A DNA stretch of 64,000 nucleotides. Source: Candidatus Bathyarchaeota archaeon. GTDB lineage: Archaea; Thermoproteota; Bathyarchaeia; Bathyarchaeales; Bathycorpusculaceae. Position numbers and translations under genes: made by a program. Within the stretch, counting starts at the first letter, position 1; every line of letters starts with the position of its first letter. Positions 52,860 to 60,759 of this stretch are shown here, in pieces. Where the stretch lies: the NCBI GenBank assembly GCA_026014485.1, contig JAOZIE010000023.1, positions 427,064-491,063 on the forward strand. The letters are read 5' to 3'. The notes below the pieces were generated by a model. That model searched no databases, was not told the origin of the DNA, and saw nothing but the letters and a program-made list of their open reading frames with translations.

Positions 52860-53285
52860 TTAGTTACCGCTCGACGGAGGCTGATGCTTCTCCACGGCTT
52901 TGCCGATTTCTTCGATGACCTCTCGGAAGTCGTTCTTCGACGGCTTAACCCCCCGCTTACCCACACTCAAAATGGTGATGTAGCCTTTCTTTGAAAGCTG
53001 CTGGCTCATATGTTTCATGGCGCCCCCCTTTGTAAACGCATACGTACAAAACACAATCGCCTTCTTACCCGTCCCTTCAGGAATCTTGTCGAGGAAGGCG
53101 GTGACTTCCACGGCTGGACGAAGACCCGTAACAGGCGTTCCCACAATCAGCAAATCAAAATCACCCACAGTTGAGGGCTGAGAGGCAGAGATATCAAAGA
53201 CGGGAATTTCCAGCGTTTCGGATATGGTTTCGGCTAAACGTTTCGTGTTGCCTGTCCTTGAGAAATAAAACACGCAGGACTTCAT
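52860..53285 (-). CDS. Flavodoxin-like protein (copy 1)
   Basis: CVFYFSRTGNTKRLAETI (4-21) is the FMN phosphate-binding loop. DLLIVGTPVTGLRPAVEV and KAIVFCTYAFTKGGAM cover the flavin-contacting loops of a short-chain flavodoxin (141 residues). It likely carries electrons or acts in an NAD(P)H:quinone-type reaction. A close paralogue lies 1.8 kb away (54684-55085). Both have the SRTGNTKR and CTYA(F/L) motifs, so they are products of duplication with intervening genes. Confidence 0.85.
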   Translation of the reverse strand: MKSCVFYFSRTGNTKRLAETISETLEIPVFDISASQPSTVGDFDLLIVGTPVTGLRPAVEVTAFLDKIPEGTGKKAIVFCTYAFTKGGAMKHMSQQLSKKGYITILSVGKRGVKPSKNDFREVIEEIGKAVEKHQPPSSGN

Positions 53286-53432
53286 GATTTCTCATTGGGT
53301 AGTTCTGGTTATATAGCCTTCCGATTTCCCAACCCCCCATCTGCTCTACAACCTCGACCAAAAAAACAGCAGCCCCCTTGGAAAGTTGCATATTAATACT
53401 TACATCTCCCATAGTTTCCTTGGAGGGCGCGT

Positions 53433-53801
53433 ATGAGCAATCATTTGGATGCTTTTCTTGCGTTGTTTAGCAGGGAAACAAGGGAGAACGTGCTTTGCCT
53501 ACGGAACTTGGTTTTTGACGTTTTTCCCCACGCAGTAGAGCAGGTTGACCCGAAAGCAGGAATAATCACTTACGGCTACAGCGGGGACCCCTCTGGATGC
53601 TTCGTTTTTGCACTTGTACCACACATGAAGCACGTTAACCTGCTGTTCAGTCAAGGCGCGCTACTATCCGACCCCTCGGGGCTGCTGGCGGGCACAGGTA
53701 CGCTTGTGCGGCGCGTTAAAATCAGGTCAGAAGCGGAAACCCAAAACCCCAAGTTACAGGCGCTCCTCAAAGAAGCCCTCCAACTGACTAGTGAACACTG
53801 A
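53433..53801 (+). CDS. DUF1801-like small protein
   Basis: The 122-residue protein has LFSRETRENVLCLRNLVFDVFPHAVEQV at the start and ITYGYSGDPSGCFVFALVPHMKHVNLLFSQGALLSDP in the middle, the outline of DUF1801/YdhG-like proteins, a fold of unknown function. RVKIRSEAETQNPKLQALLKEAL is also typical of that group. A TATA box (CATATTAATAC at about 53388-53398) and GGAGGGCG before the ATG make the gene well supported. It is divergent from the first flavodoxin gene. Confidence 0.75.
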   Translation: MSNHLDAFLALFSRETRENVLCLRNLVFDVFPHAVEQVDPKAGIITYGYSGDPSGCFVFALVPHMKHVNLLFSQGALLSDPSGLLAGTGTLVRRVKIRSEAETQNPKLQALLKEALQLTSEH

Positions 53802-53834
53802 GAATTGGCGGTACCCCTTTCCCGTGTTGTTTGT

Positions 53835-54602
53835 TTATGAGAAGTAGTTGTGGACGTAGCTGCGTGTCTTAACGATGTAGGGCGACAGGACAATCGTGAG
53901 CACCGTGCCTACTGTTGACAGGACGATTATGTCGCCGAAGACCCAGCCGAAGAAAACCGTGGAAAACGCTTCCATGGGGACACTGCCAAAAGCCACAAGC
54001 GCCCCCACCCCGAAGATGCCTGACACGAGGCTGGCGAGGAAAACGCCCACGAACAGCCATGTGAGCCATGTTTTGTGGTCTTCCACTGCTGCCTGTACAA
54101 CCAAAACAGCTATACCGACCACGAAGGTTAGGACGAAAACTTCGGGGAAAGTGAAAATCGTTGCTGCCGCAGCAACCACCAAATCCAACGCGAGAATTGC
54201 TGTTAACCCGTAGGTTAAATGTGGCTTCTTTAGGCCTGAGGGTTTCATTTTGAGTTTTCGGTAAATAAGCAGCGGGATGAAGCCTTCAAAGAAGTCTGCG
54301 AGTGCCCAGACAAGCACGAACGCAAGCGGCATATCCGAGTAGATGCCCATGAAGACGCAGCTTAGGTAGCCTGCGATGCTTCCCCAGACGCCAAACCAAA
54401 GCGCCAAAGGCACGTACACTGCTGCTGCAATGTAGAGTCCCGAAACCCCTGCCACTGGAGACTGCCCGACAGGCGCTGCAACCACCGCCCAAATCGCCAA
54501 AGCCGTGCAGACAACCGTTGCGATTGCGCAGACGACGGGTTGCCGCCACGTGATTTTCCTGCCGAACTGTGCGTGAATGCGTTTAGACATCAGTTCCGAC
54601 AA
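53835..54602 (-). CDS. Integral membrane protein, possibly ECF-transporter S-component-like
   Basis: The 255-residue protein has about six to seven membrane helices. The first helix region (PVVCAIATVVCTALAIWAVV), then GVSGLYIAAAVYVPLALWFGVWGSIAGYLSC, recall S components of ECF transporters, which recognise vitamins or other small molecules. I cannot assign a substrate. The gene lies between two paralogous flavodoxin genes on the same strand (spacing to the upstream one about 80 bp), but an operon is not certain. Confidence 0.5.
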   Translation of the reverse strand: MSELMSKRIHAQFGRKITWRQPVVCAIATVVCTALAIWAVVAAPVGQSPVAGVSGLYIAAAVYVPLALWFGVWGSIAGYLSCVFMGIYSDMPLAFVLVWALADFFEGFIPLLIYRKLKMKPSGLKKPHLTYGLTAILALDLVVAAAATIFTFPEVFVLTFVVGIAVLVVQAAVEDHKTWLTWLFVGVFLASLVSGIFGVGALVAFGSVPMEAFSTVFFGWVFGDIIVLSTVGTVLTIVLSPYIVKTRSYVHNYFS

Positions 54603-54683
54603 AAAGCCACTCGGCGATATATAACTTGTGAATCGCCCTAACCCTTTTCGACCAAAGCTGTTTCTCTGTTAACCGTTACGCTT

Positions 54684-55085
54684 CTATTCCAGCGTCTTCT
54701 TGACTTCCGCGATGGCATCCGAGAAATCTGCTGGTCTGTCTGGCTTTATCCCTTTCTTTGGGACTTTAAGGACCGTTCGGTAACCGTTGCTGCTTAGCGC
54801 CTTCTCCAGCTTTTTGAAGATGCTGCCTTTGTAGAGCGCGTATGTGCAGAACAAGATAGCTTTTTTGTCTTCGGCTTTCGGGAGGCTTTCCACCCACGCA
54901 AAGGGTTCTTTCGCTGGTCTGAATCCCTCAACGGGCATGCCTATTATGAGCATGTCAAAGTCATCCGTAACCGACGACGCCGAAGTGGCGATGTCAAAGA
55001 TGGGTGCGTCTGTTGCCTGCGCAATTGCTTCTGCCATACGTTTGGTGTTTCCAGTTCTTGAGAAGTAAAGTACACAGGGTTTCAT
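54684..55085 (-). CDS. Flavodoxin-like protein (copy 2)
   Basis: Paralogue of the 52.9-53.3 kb protein, 133 residues. CVLYFSRTGNTKRMAEAI (4-21) binds FMN phosphate, DMLIIGMPVEGFRPAKEP and KKAILFCTYALYKGSIFKKL match the other copy almost position by position. Start ATG 55085 is close to a TATA-like TTAAATAAT on the minus strand (about 55110-55118). Redox partner unknown. Confidence 0.85.
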   Translation of the reverse strand: MKPCVLYFSRTGNTKRMAEAIAQATDAPIFDIATSASSVTDDFDMLIIGMPVEGFRPAKEPFAWVESLPKAEDKKAILFCTYALYKGSIFKKLEKALSSNGYRTVLKVPKKGIKPDRPADFSDAIAEVKKTLE

Positions 55086-55274
55086 GAATTGATATTGCTT
55101 GGTTGAGCCTTAAATAATCTTTGATGTCTCTCCCCTGTAGGTGCTGTAGTACTACACGGGCTCTGTAGTGAAGTTTTTCAGTTTTCCTCGCCGAGGGGTT
55201 GACTGGTTTTCCTCTGGCTTGGCTTTATCGGGGTCTGTTTTTGTTGTTTGTGTGTGCTGCCTTTTTTGCGGGAA

Positions 55275-55310
55275 ATCGATATGCATCAATGAAGCTTGAT
55301 ACTCATCGAT
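55275..55310 (+). promoter_or_regulatory. Nested palindrome directly upstream of NfeD-stomatin operon TATA box
   Basis: ATCGAT - ATCAA - N6 - TTGAT - ATCGAT forms a symmetrical 36-bp element (55275-55310) that touches the TATA box AAATTTATAT (55311-55320). Position and symmetry suggest an operator for a repressor or activator acting at the transcription factor B recognition region. Confidence 0.55.
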
Positions 55311-55354
55311 AAATTTATATGCTGAACGATACCTAATCAATACTGGGTAACAAC

Positions 55355-55807
55355 TTGAAAATCGCCCTAACCGTAAAAGCCGACGAACTGAAAATCGCGC
55401 AGCTGCTCTCCAAATTCGCCGAAAAATACCACATATCCTACAAACTCAACCGGCACGGCACAGGCTTCCTCCTGCAAGTAGACTTAGACAGCGACGACTT
55501 AGGCGAATTCATACGCCGCATGAACCACCTCAAAGACGCCGAGTACAAAATCGAAGAAATCCGAGGCGGCGGACCACTGGATCAGCTTAATGTTGCCTTA
55601 ACTCGAACCAACGCAGACATACTAATCGGAAAAGAAGCCGTAGCAAAAAACGACCTAACTCCTCTTGACGGCGGGATAATCAAAATCGGCGGCGAAGTGT
55701 GGCTTGCTCGCCCCGCTGACGGCGCTGAAATCAAGCAGGGCTCCATGGTGAGAGTGGTGAGGATTGAAGGCGTTACCTTAGTAGTGGAAGGAGTAACTAA
55801 GGAGTAA
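55355..55807 (+). CDS. NfeD-like C-terminal domain protein lacking the protease and membrane regions
   Basis: The N-terminal half (1-85) is a novel-looking alpha/beta region (LTVKADELKIAQLLSKFAEKYHISYKLNRHG) that I do not recognise. The C-terminal half (GGIIKIGGEVWLARPADGAEIKQGSMVRVVRIEGVTLVVE) is the OB-fold domain of NfeD proteins, which normally partner stomatins. There are no membrane helices, so this is a soluble, shortened form. TTG 55355 is the start. The stomatin gene begins 9 bp downstream, fitting the NfeD-SPFH pairing. Confidence 0.75.
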   Translation: MKIALTVKADELKIAQLLSKFAEKYHISYKLNRHGTGFLLQVDLDSDDLGEFIRRMNHLKDAEYKIEEIRGGGPLDQLNVALTRTNADILIGKEAVAKNDLTPLDGGIIKIGGEVWLARPADGAEIKQGSMVRVVRIEGVTLVVEGVTKE

Positions 55808-55816
55808 CTGAACAAA

Positions 55817-56740
55817 ATGTACGAGCTTGAAATAATCTCCATTATAGTAGCGGTAATAGTCCTAGTCGTGTTTTCAGCTTCCGTCAAAAAAGTCAACCAA
55901 TACGAAAAAGGCATCGTGGAACGATTCAACGCCTACGAAAAAACCGTCGCGCCAGGCCTCAGAATGATTGTGCCTTTCGTTGAGCGCATATACCGCGTGA
56001 ACATGCGGGAACAGGTCATTGATGTACCGCCGCAGGAAATCATCACCGAAGACAACGTTGTAGTGACCATAGATGCTGTCATCTACTACCAGGTCGTAGA
56101 CGCCAAAAGGGCACTCTACGAAATTGAGGACTTCGAGCTTGGCATAGTCAAGCTTGCACAAACTACCCTCCGAAACATCGTAGGCGAAATGTCTCTGGAT
56201 GTTTGCCTTACCAGCCGAGAAAAAATCAACGTAGAACTCCGAAGCGTCCTTGACCAAGCCACCGACAAATGGGGCACCAAAGTAAACCGCATTGAACTGC
56301 AACGCATCGACCCACCCCAAGACATACAGACCGCCATGCACAAACAGAAAACTGCAGAGCAAGAACGCCGTCAACTTCGCTTGCTAGCCACAGGCAGAAA
56401 AGAAGCCGCCGAACAGGAAAAACAAGGAGCCATCCTCAAAGCACAAGGGGAAAAACAAGCTGCCATACTCTCTGCGGAAGGTGAAGCCAAAGCCGTGGAA
56501 CTGGTCGCTGAAGCCCAATCTAAAGCCATCAAACTTGTCTCAGAATCCGCTAACGCCTACTTTAAAGAAAACGCTCAACTCAACAAGAAACTTGATGTGG
56601 TCCGCGACACTTTCAGCCAGCAAACCAAAATCGTTGTACCCGCTAACTCAGACATACTCAACGTTATTGGACTTGAAGGCGCCACGGTTCTTCCTGTGAA
56701 GTCGCAGCAGAAGCAGAAAGACTTCGCTCAGAGCAAGTAA
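55817..56740 (+). CDS. SPFH/band 7 stomatin-family protein (slipin)
   Basis: Membrane-organising protein of 307 residues. It has an N-terminal membrane helix (4-24), the band 7 domain from VKKVNQYEKGIVERF through VERIYRVNMREQVIDVPPQEIITEDNVVVTIDAVIYYQV to LQRIDPPQDIQTAM, and a long Ala/Glu/Lys coiled coil (about 175-250, EAAEQEKQGAILKAQGEKQAAILSAEGEAKA). Stomatins assemble into oligomeric domains and act with NfeD and proteases. It is the middle gene of an operon with an NfeD-like protein upstream and a small membrane protein downstream. Confidence 0.93.
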   Translation: MYELEIISIIVAVIVLVVFSASVKKVNQYEKGIVERFNAYEKTVAPGLRMIVPFVERIYRVNMREQVIDVPPQEIITEDNVVVTIDAVIYYQVVDAKRALYEIEDFELGIVKLAQTTLRNIVGEMSLDVCLTSREKINVELRSVLDQATDKWGTKVNRIELQRIDPPQDIQTAMHKQKTAEQERRQLRLLATGRKEAAEQEKQGAILKAQGEKQAAILSAEGEAKAVELVAEAQSKAIKLVSESANAYFKENAQLNKKLDVVRDTFSQQTKIVVPANSDILNVIGLEGATVLPVKSQQKQKDFAQSK

Positions 56741-56757
56741 CTGCGGGGGAACCGCCG

Positions 56758-57072
56758 TTGGCAACAAACGTAACTTACGTCCCCTTCATTTTCTTGGTTT
56801 CCGTTGTGATGTTTATTGTTTTCATAGCGGTAACCTCCATAATTAGAAGCCAACACCTCAAAAAAGCCAACCGCTACCGCAGCAAAACCCAAAAATACGT
56901 GCCAGGAGGCTTCAGCAGCAGCATGGAACTAGACCTTAGACTACCCTACCGCAGGTTCACACAGCTCTACCCCGGAAACAGACTTACCTACCCACAGTAC
57001 AAGCGCCTGCAGATGCAAAGAGCGTTTCGGCGGTCAATGAGCTCTCAGGACAACAAAAGAATGGTGCGGTAA
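56758..57072 (+). CDS. Small single-pass membrane protein of the stomatin operon
   Basis: The 104-residue protein has a membrane helix at 9-30 (FIFLVSVVMFIVFIAVTSII), then a strongly basic, Tyr/Arg-rich tail (KKANRYRSKTQKYVPGG, YRRFTQLYPGNRLTYPQYKR), likely cytosolic and able to bind lipid head groups, RNA or protein. TTG 56758 lies 17 bp after the stomatin stop, with GGGG upstream. No family recognised. It probably works with the SPFH protein. Confidence 0.6.
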   Translation: MATNVTYVPFIFLVSVVMFIVFIAVTSIIRSQHLKKANRYRSKTQKYVPGGFSSSMELDLRLPYRRFTQLYPGNRLTYPQYKRLQMQRAFRRSMSSQDNKRMVR

Positions 57073-57096
57073 AAAACCGCAAATCTCTTTTTCTTT

Positions 57097-58260
57097 TTAT
57101 AGCAAGTGTCTTGCGATGCCTACCAAACGGGGCTTCCGCATCAGCACTTTAGCTAGCACACTGAGTTTGGCGCCTCTGGCGAACTCGATGATATCTTCGG
57201 GTTTTAGTGCGTCTACGAGGTCGTTGAGGTCTTGGTCTGCAAGTTTCTCCAGTGTTTCCCGCAGCTTCTCCACCCGCTTTAGGTGTTCACCCCGTAGCTC
57301 CCACCAGTTCTCATTGTACTTGCTTAGCGCACGTTTAGAGACGTCGCCTGCTTTGAGGCAATCCATGATGACATCGGCTGCCATTTGTCCGCTGATGACT
57401 GCTTCTTTGATGCCTCCGCCGTGAATTGGATTCACGTGATTTGCTGCTTCGCCGCATAGCACAAAGCCGTTTGCTACCATGTCTTTAACCATGCCGCCGA
57501 CGGGGACGCATCCTGCATTGACTTCGATGATGCTGCCTTTGCTGATTTCAGGGTGCTCCTCAAAGAACTTTTGCATGTAGGTAGCGGGCTTCTTTTCTTG
57601 GGGAACGATGCCTAAGCCGACGTTAGCGCGGTGCTCGCCTTTGGGGAAAACCCAAACGTACCCCCTTGGCGCAAGAACGCTGGAGAGGTAAATGTGGATG
57701 AGGTCAGGTATCATGTCGACGTTGGTCATTTCGTATTGGATGCAGCTGTCCACAAGGTTCACTTTGGAGTAAACCCCTAACGCTTGGTTGCGAATGGGTG
57801 ATTCGGCGCCAGTTGCGCACACGACGACGCGGGCTTTCTCCTCGAACTCGTTGCCCATGAACTCGCCTTTGACGCCTGAGTAGAAGCCTCGGTCATCTTT
57901 GAGCAAACCCGAAACAAACGTGTTCGCCTGCACCGCCGCTCCCGCTTTAACTGCCTCCTCCGCAAGCCACTTATCAAAAACCTTGCGCTCCAGGATAAAG
58001 CCGCCCGCAGTCAAAATCGCATCCAAATACCTGCCGTTGGGAGCGTATAGTCTGGCTCCGCGCATTTTCTGGGCGATGCATCGGTCTGGGATTTTACCCA
58101 CAAAACTCTGAGAAGCCTCGCTGAGCCCTTCGCCGCAGCGTTTGGGCGAGCCGATTTCTGCCCGCTTTTCGTAAATTTTGACGGAGAAGCCGTTTTCTGC
58201 CAGTTTCTTGGCACAACAGGTTCCTGCTGGTCCTGCTCCGATGATTACGGCGTCCATCAT
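57097..58260 (-). CDS. Geranylgeranyl reductase family flavoprotein
   Basis: FAD-dependent reductase of 387 residues that saturates geranylgeranyl chains of archaeal lipids. DAVIIGAGPAGTCCAKKLAENG (3-24) is the Rossmann FAD motif, then KRAEIGSPKRCGEGLS with the PxxCGEG-type motif of the family. YVWVFPKGEHRANVGLGI and LCGEAANHVNPIHGGGIKEAVISG (FAD pyrophosphate motif) are diagnostic. The start overlaps the ferredoxin stop by 3 bp (ATGA), so ferredoxin is made from the same message and is the likely electron donor. Confidence 0.92.
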   Translation of the reverse strand: MMDAVIIGAGPAGTCCAKKLAENGFSVKIYEKRAEIGSPKRCGEGLSEASQSFVGKIPDRCIAQKMRGARLYAPNGRYLDAILTAGGFILERKVFDKWLAEEAVKAGAAVQANTFVSGLLKDDRGFYSGVKGEFMGNEFEEKARVVVCATGAESPIRNQALGVYSKVNLVDSCIQYEMTNVDMIPDLIHIYLSSVLAPRGYVWVFPKGEHRANVGLGIVPQEKKPATYMQKFFEEHPEISKGSIIEVNAGCVPVGGMVKDMVANGFVLCGEAANHVNPIHGGGIKEAVISGQMAADVIMDCLKAGDVSKRALSKYNENWWELRGEHLKRVEKLRETLEKLADQDLNDLVDALKPEDIIEFARGAKLSVLAKVLMRKPRLVGIARHLL

Positions 58261-58433
58261 GGTTTAGTCACCTTTATGGCTTCGACGGGGCAGGTTTTCT
58301 CGCAGACTCCGCAGAATTTGCAGAGTTTCTCGTCACGGATTACATTGTCTCTTAGCTCTAATGCGGCGGTTGGACAGACAGAAACGCAGCCCCCGCATCG
58401 GAGACATCGGTTATTGTTTATTGTCCAAGTCAT
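58257..58433 (-). CDS. 2[4Fe-4S] ferredoxin
   Basis: The 58-residue protein has two classic cluster motifs, CLRCGGCVSVCP and CKFCGVCEKTCP. GAGG 9 nt before ATG 58433 makes that the best start (MTWTINNNRC); the frame opens 3 codons earlier. Translational coupling to the geranylgeranyl reductase downstream suggests it delivers low-potential electrons for lipid chain saturation. Confidence 0.92.
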   Translation of the reverse strand: MTWTINNNRCLRCGGCVSVCPTAALELRDNVIRDEKLCKFCGVCEKTCPVEAIKVTKP

Positions 58434-58546
58434 AAGCATCAACCTCGTTTTGTGGTGTACTTTTTATACTTTGTTGGATAAGTAAACCTTGTGGGTAGGT
58501 TCTTATAAATTAGCAAGTAAGCCACGCCACACCGAGTGTAATTGAA

Positions 58547-58975
58547 ATGAGCACCCAAATAGCTCTAAGCGCGGAACTGCGTCAACTTATCGAAACACGC
58601 CTTGAGCAAACCCTCAAAGGCATAGAAGATACCATAGCCAAAATTGTCGAAAAACAGGAACTTGACCCCCAAGCCCTCCAAGAAGAACTCAAAAGCCTCG
58701 AAGAAACCTTCAACTTACTCTTCCAAAAATGGACTCTTGAAATTCTCTACTCGCTTTTCCTCAAAAACGCTATAGGCTTTGGTGAATTCAAACGGGTCTT
58801 GGGCGTCAACAGCCGCACCCTCTCAGACAAACTCAAACTGCTCACCAACCACAGCTACATAGAGAGAAACGTTACTGATGGACCGCCGCTACGTGTAGAG
58901 TACACGTTGACGCAGAAAGGCAAAAACACCGTGCTCCTCGCCTTACCACTGCTGTACTATTCAACTTCAAGTTAG
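58547..58975 (+). CDS. HxlR-family winged-helix transcription regulator
   Basis: The 142-residue protein has a long N-terminal coiled region (1-62) and a HxlR DNA-binding domain: FQKWTLEILYSLFLKNAIGFGEFKRVLGVNSRTLSDKLKLLTNHSYIERNVTDGPPLRVEYTLTQKG. HxlR proteins often respond to redox or reactive metabolites. It is divergent from the ferredoxin-geranylgeranyl reductase operon (113 bp between starts), which makes that operon a natural target. It converges with the Lrp gene, with a 4-bp overlap of the ends. Confidence 0.85.
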   Translation: MSTQIALSAELRQLIETRLEQTLKGIEDTIAKIVEKQELDPQALQEELKSLEETFNLLFQKWTLEILYSLFLKNAIGFGEFKRVLGVNSRTLSDKLKLLTNHSYIERNVTDGPPLRVEYTLTQKGKNTVLLALPLLYYSTSS

Positions 58976-59472
58976 GTTCTGTTTGCCCGTTTCAGAGGCA
59001 ACGCAACCGCAGTGGACTCCTTCACTGTCTCAAAAACCATACACGTCAACGTCTTCTCTAACCCGCTGATTAGCCGCAGTTTATCCACCACGAATTTGCC
59101 GACAGCATCGACACTTGATGCCCGAAGCTTCACCAGCAAATCCCAGTCCCCCGTGATTATGTGTACTTCTTGGACTTCAGCGAACTTGGCGATTTCTTCA
59201 GCTACGGTACGCTGCGAGACAGGAGCGTCGTTTTTGGAACGGTAGGAAACCGACGCCAGAATAAACGCGGAGGTTCCTGCACCCAGCTTTTCGGCTGCTA
59301 CGATGGCGCGGTAGCTTCGGATTATGTCTTGTTCTTCCATGCGTTTGATTTTGGCGAAGACGGTGGTGAGGGGAGCGTTGATTTTTTTGGCTATTTGTTT
59401 GGCGGTGAGTTGGCTATTTTCTTGGATGAGTGTTAGAATCGCCAAATCCTTTTCGTCAAGCTTTGCCAACAT
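58972..59472 (-). CDS. Lrp/AsnC-family transcription regulator
   Basis: The frame is open to 59658, but the TATA box on the minus strand (CTTATAAGG, about 59498-59506) excludes that. ATG 59472 gives 166 residues beginning MLAKLDEKDLAILTLIQENS. The N-terminal HTH (QLTAKQIAKKINAPLTTVFAKIKRMEEQDII) is typical Lrp/AsnC, followed by the RAM ligand-binding domain (VQEVHIITGDWDLLVKLRASS). A perfect 15-bp palindrome sits between start codon and TATA, fit for autoregulation. The divergent gene encodes an asparagine synthetase, so asparagine or a related amino acid is a plausible effector. Confidence 0.9.
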   Translation of the reverse strand: MLAKLDEKDLAILTLIQENSQLTAKQIAKKINAPLTTVFAKIKRMEEQDIIRSYRAIVAAEKLGAGTSAFILASVSYRSKNDAPVSQRTVAEEIAKFAEVQEVHIITGDWDLLVKLRASSVDAVGKFVVDKLRLISGLEKTLTCMVFETVKESTAVALPLKRANRT

Positions 59473-59474
59473 AA

Positions 59475-59489
59475 TTGTAATTATTACAA
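59475..59489. promoter_or_regulatory. Perfect palindrome over the Lrp-gene transcription start
   Basis: TTGTAA-TTA-TTACAA is a perfect 15-bp palindrome beginning 3 bp before the Lrp start codon and about 10 bp downstream of its TATA box, so it covers the expected transcription start. It lies about 55 bp upstream of the TATA box (AAATTTATAATC at about 59542-59555) of the divergent asparagine synthetase gene. Confidence 0.6.
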
Positions 59490-59594
59490 GTATGGGCCTT
59501 ATAAGGTTATAGTTTATTGGAAAAATTCCCACTATTTTCATAAAAAATTTATAATCTAGCCTTTGCACTATGAAAACAAACGAGATGAAGAAAC

Positions 59595-60572
59595 TTGACA
59601 ACACCCGAACCCTGTGTACCCTTAACCGAATTACCCAAACCCCTAGACCAACTATCACCCGCCGAATTAGAGCGCAAAGCCTGCATAGGCAAAGTCATGA
59701 CCCACACCCTCCAATCGTTAACCTCCACGTTTATCGGCAGTGGCTTCCAATGGTTGCTGCCTGTTGCGCTGAGCCAAAGCACGGACCCTCTGTGGCCTGA
59801 CCCCGGCGCCTCTATTGAAAAACGTATTGAAGTTGACATCTACGGGAAGGTTGTTCGTACCACCGCCAGCATGATTATTCACAAACTGGTTGCTTCCAGC
59901 TTGGCTTACCCGAAGCTTTTCATTGTCTCGCCTAACATACGCATCGAGAAAGCGGAACGTGCAAAAACGGGCAGGCATATCTACGAATTTTCCCAAATCG
60001 ACTTTGAAGCTCGAGATGCCTCTTCAAAAGACATCTTTACCCTTGTAGAAAAAGCCCTTGTGACCCTAGTAACAAGCCTAAACAAAGACCTGAAATCCGA
60101 GCTTGATACCCTCCGCTACGAACCTCTCCGAGTGCCCACAGCCCCCTTCAAAGTTGTTGATAAAGCTGACCTTGAAGCGGAATACGACGCTGACGGTTGG
60201 GAAGCAGGCTTAGCCGAAAGCATAAAAGACCCTGTTTGGGCAATCAACATTCCCCGAGAATTCTACGACTTTGAAGACTTCCAAACAGGCAAATGGGATA
60301 ACTACGACCTTTTCATGCCTAACTTCGGAGAAGTCCTCAGCGGCGCCAAACGAGAATGGGAATACGACAAAATCAGCAAGAAAATCGAGCGTGACCAAGT
60401 CAACAAAGAAAACTACGCTTTACTGCTGAAGCTGGCAAAAGAAGGCAAAACCAAACCCTCCGCGGGTGCAGGCATCGGCATTGAACGAATTGTTGGCTGG
60501 GCAACAGGAGTCCGACACATCGCTGAGACGCAGCCTTTCCCAAGAGTTCCTGGAACAGTAAACGAACTCTAG
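59595..60572 (+). CDS. Archaeal asparagine synthetase related to asparaginyl-tRNA synthetase
   Basis: The 325-residue protein is a class II aminoacyl-tRNA-synthetase catalytic core without any anticodon-binding domain. LFIVSPNIRIEKAERAKTGRHIYEFSQIDFEARDAS is class II motif 2 in the AsnRS/AspRS form, and GAGIGIERIVGWATG is motif 3. It matches the archaeal AsnRS-like asparagine synthetase known from Pyrococcus, which makes asparagine from aspartate, ATP and ammonia. TTG 59595 is the assumed start. It is divergent from an Lrp/AsnC-family regulator, a layout that recalls asnC-asnA of bacteria although the enzyme is unrelated to bacterial AsnA in detail. Confidence 0.82.
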   Translation: MTTPEPCVPLTELPKPLDQLSPAELERKACIGKVMTHTLQSLTSTFIGSGFQWLLPVALSQSTDPLWPDPGASIEKRIEVDIYGKVVRTTASMIIHKLVASSLAYPKLFIVSPNIRIEKAERAKTGRHIYEFSQIDFEARDASSKDIFTLVEKALVTLVTSLNKDLKSELDTLRYEPLRVPTAPFKVVDKADLEAEYDADGWEAGLAESIKDPVWAINIPREFYDFEDFQTGKWDNYDLFMPNFGEVLSGAKREWEYDKISKKIERDQVNKENYALLLKLAKEGKTKPSAGAGIGIERIVGWATGVRHIAETQPFPRVPGTVNEL

Positions 60573-60759
60573 GTATGTGTAAAGAACTGCTATGCCAAAC
60601 AACATCATCTACAACTTTTTCTTTTTCATGCACAAAGTTTATCATTTACCTACTCAACATCAAAGAGGAAAATCAATTAACTCCCACGGGCATTCTGGCT
60701 GCAAGCTGACCTTCAGCTTTTTCTCCAGAAAACCTCAAAAATTTAACATGTGAAGAAAA

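Noticed and set aside
55152..55340. 62-codon minus-strand frame upstream of the NfeD-like gene
   Set aside because: Overlaps the operator and TATA box of the operon; composition not protein-like; no ribosome binding site.
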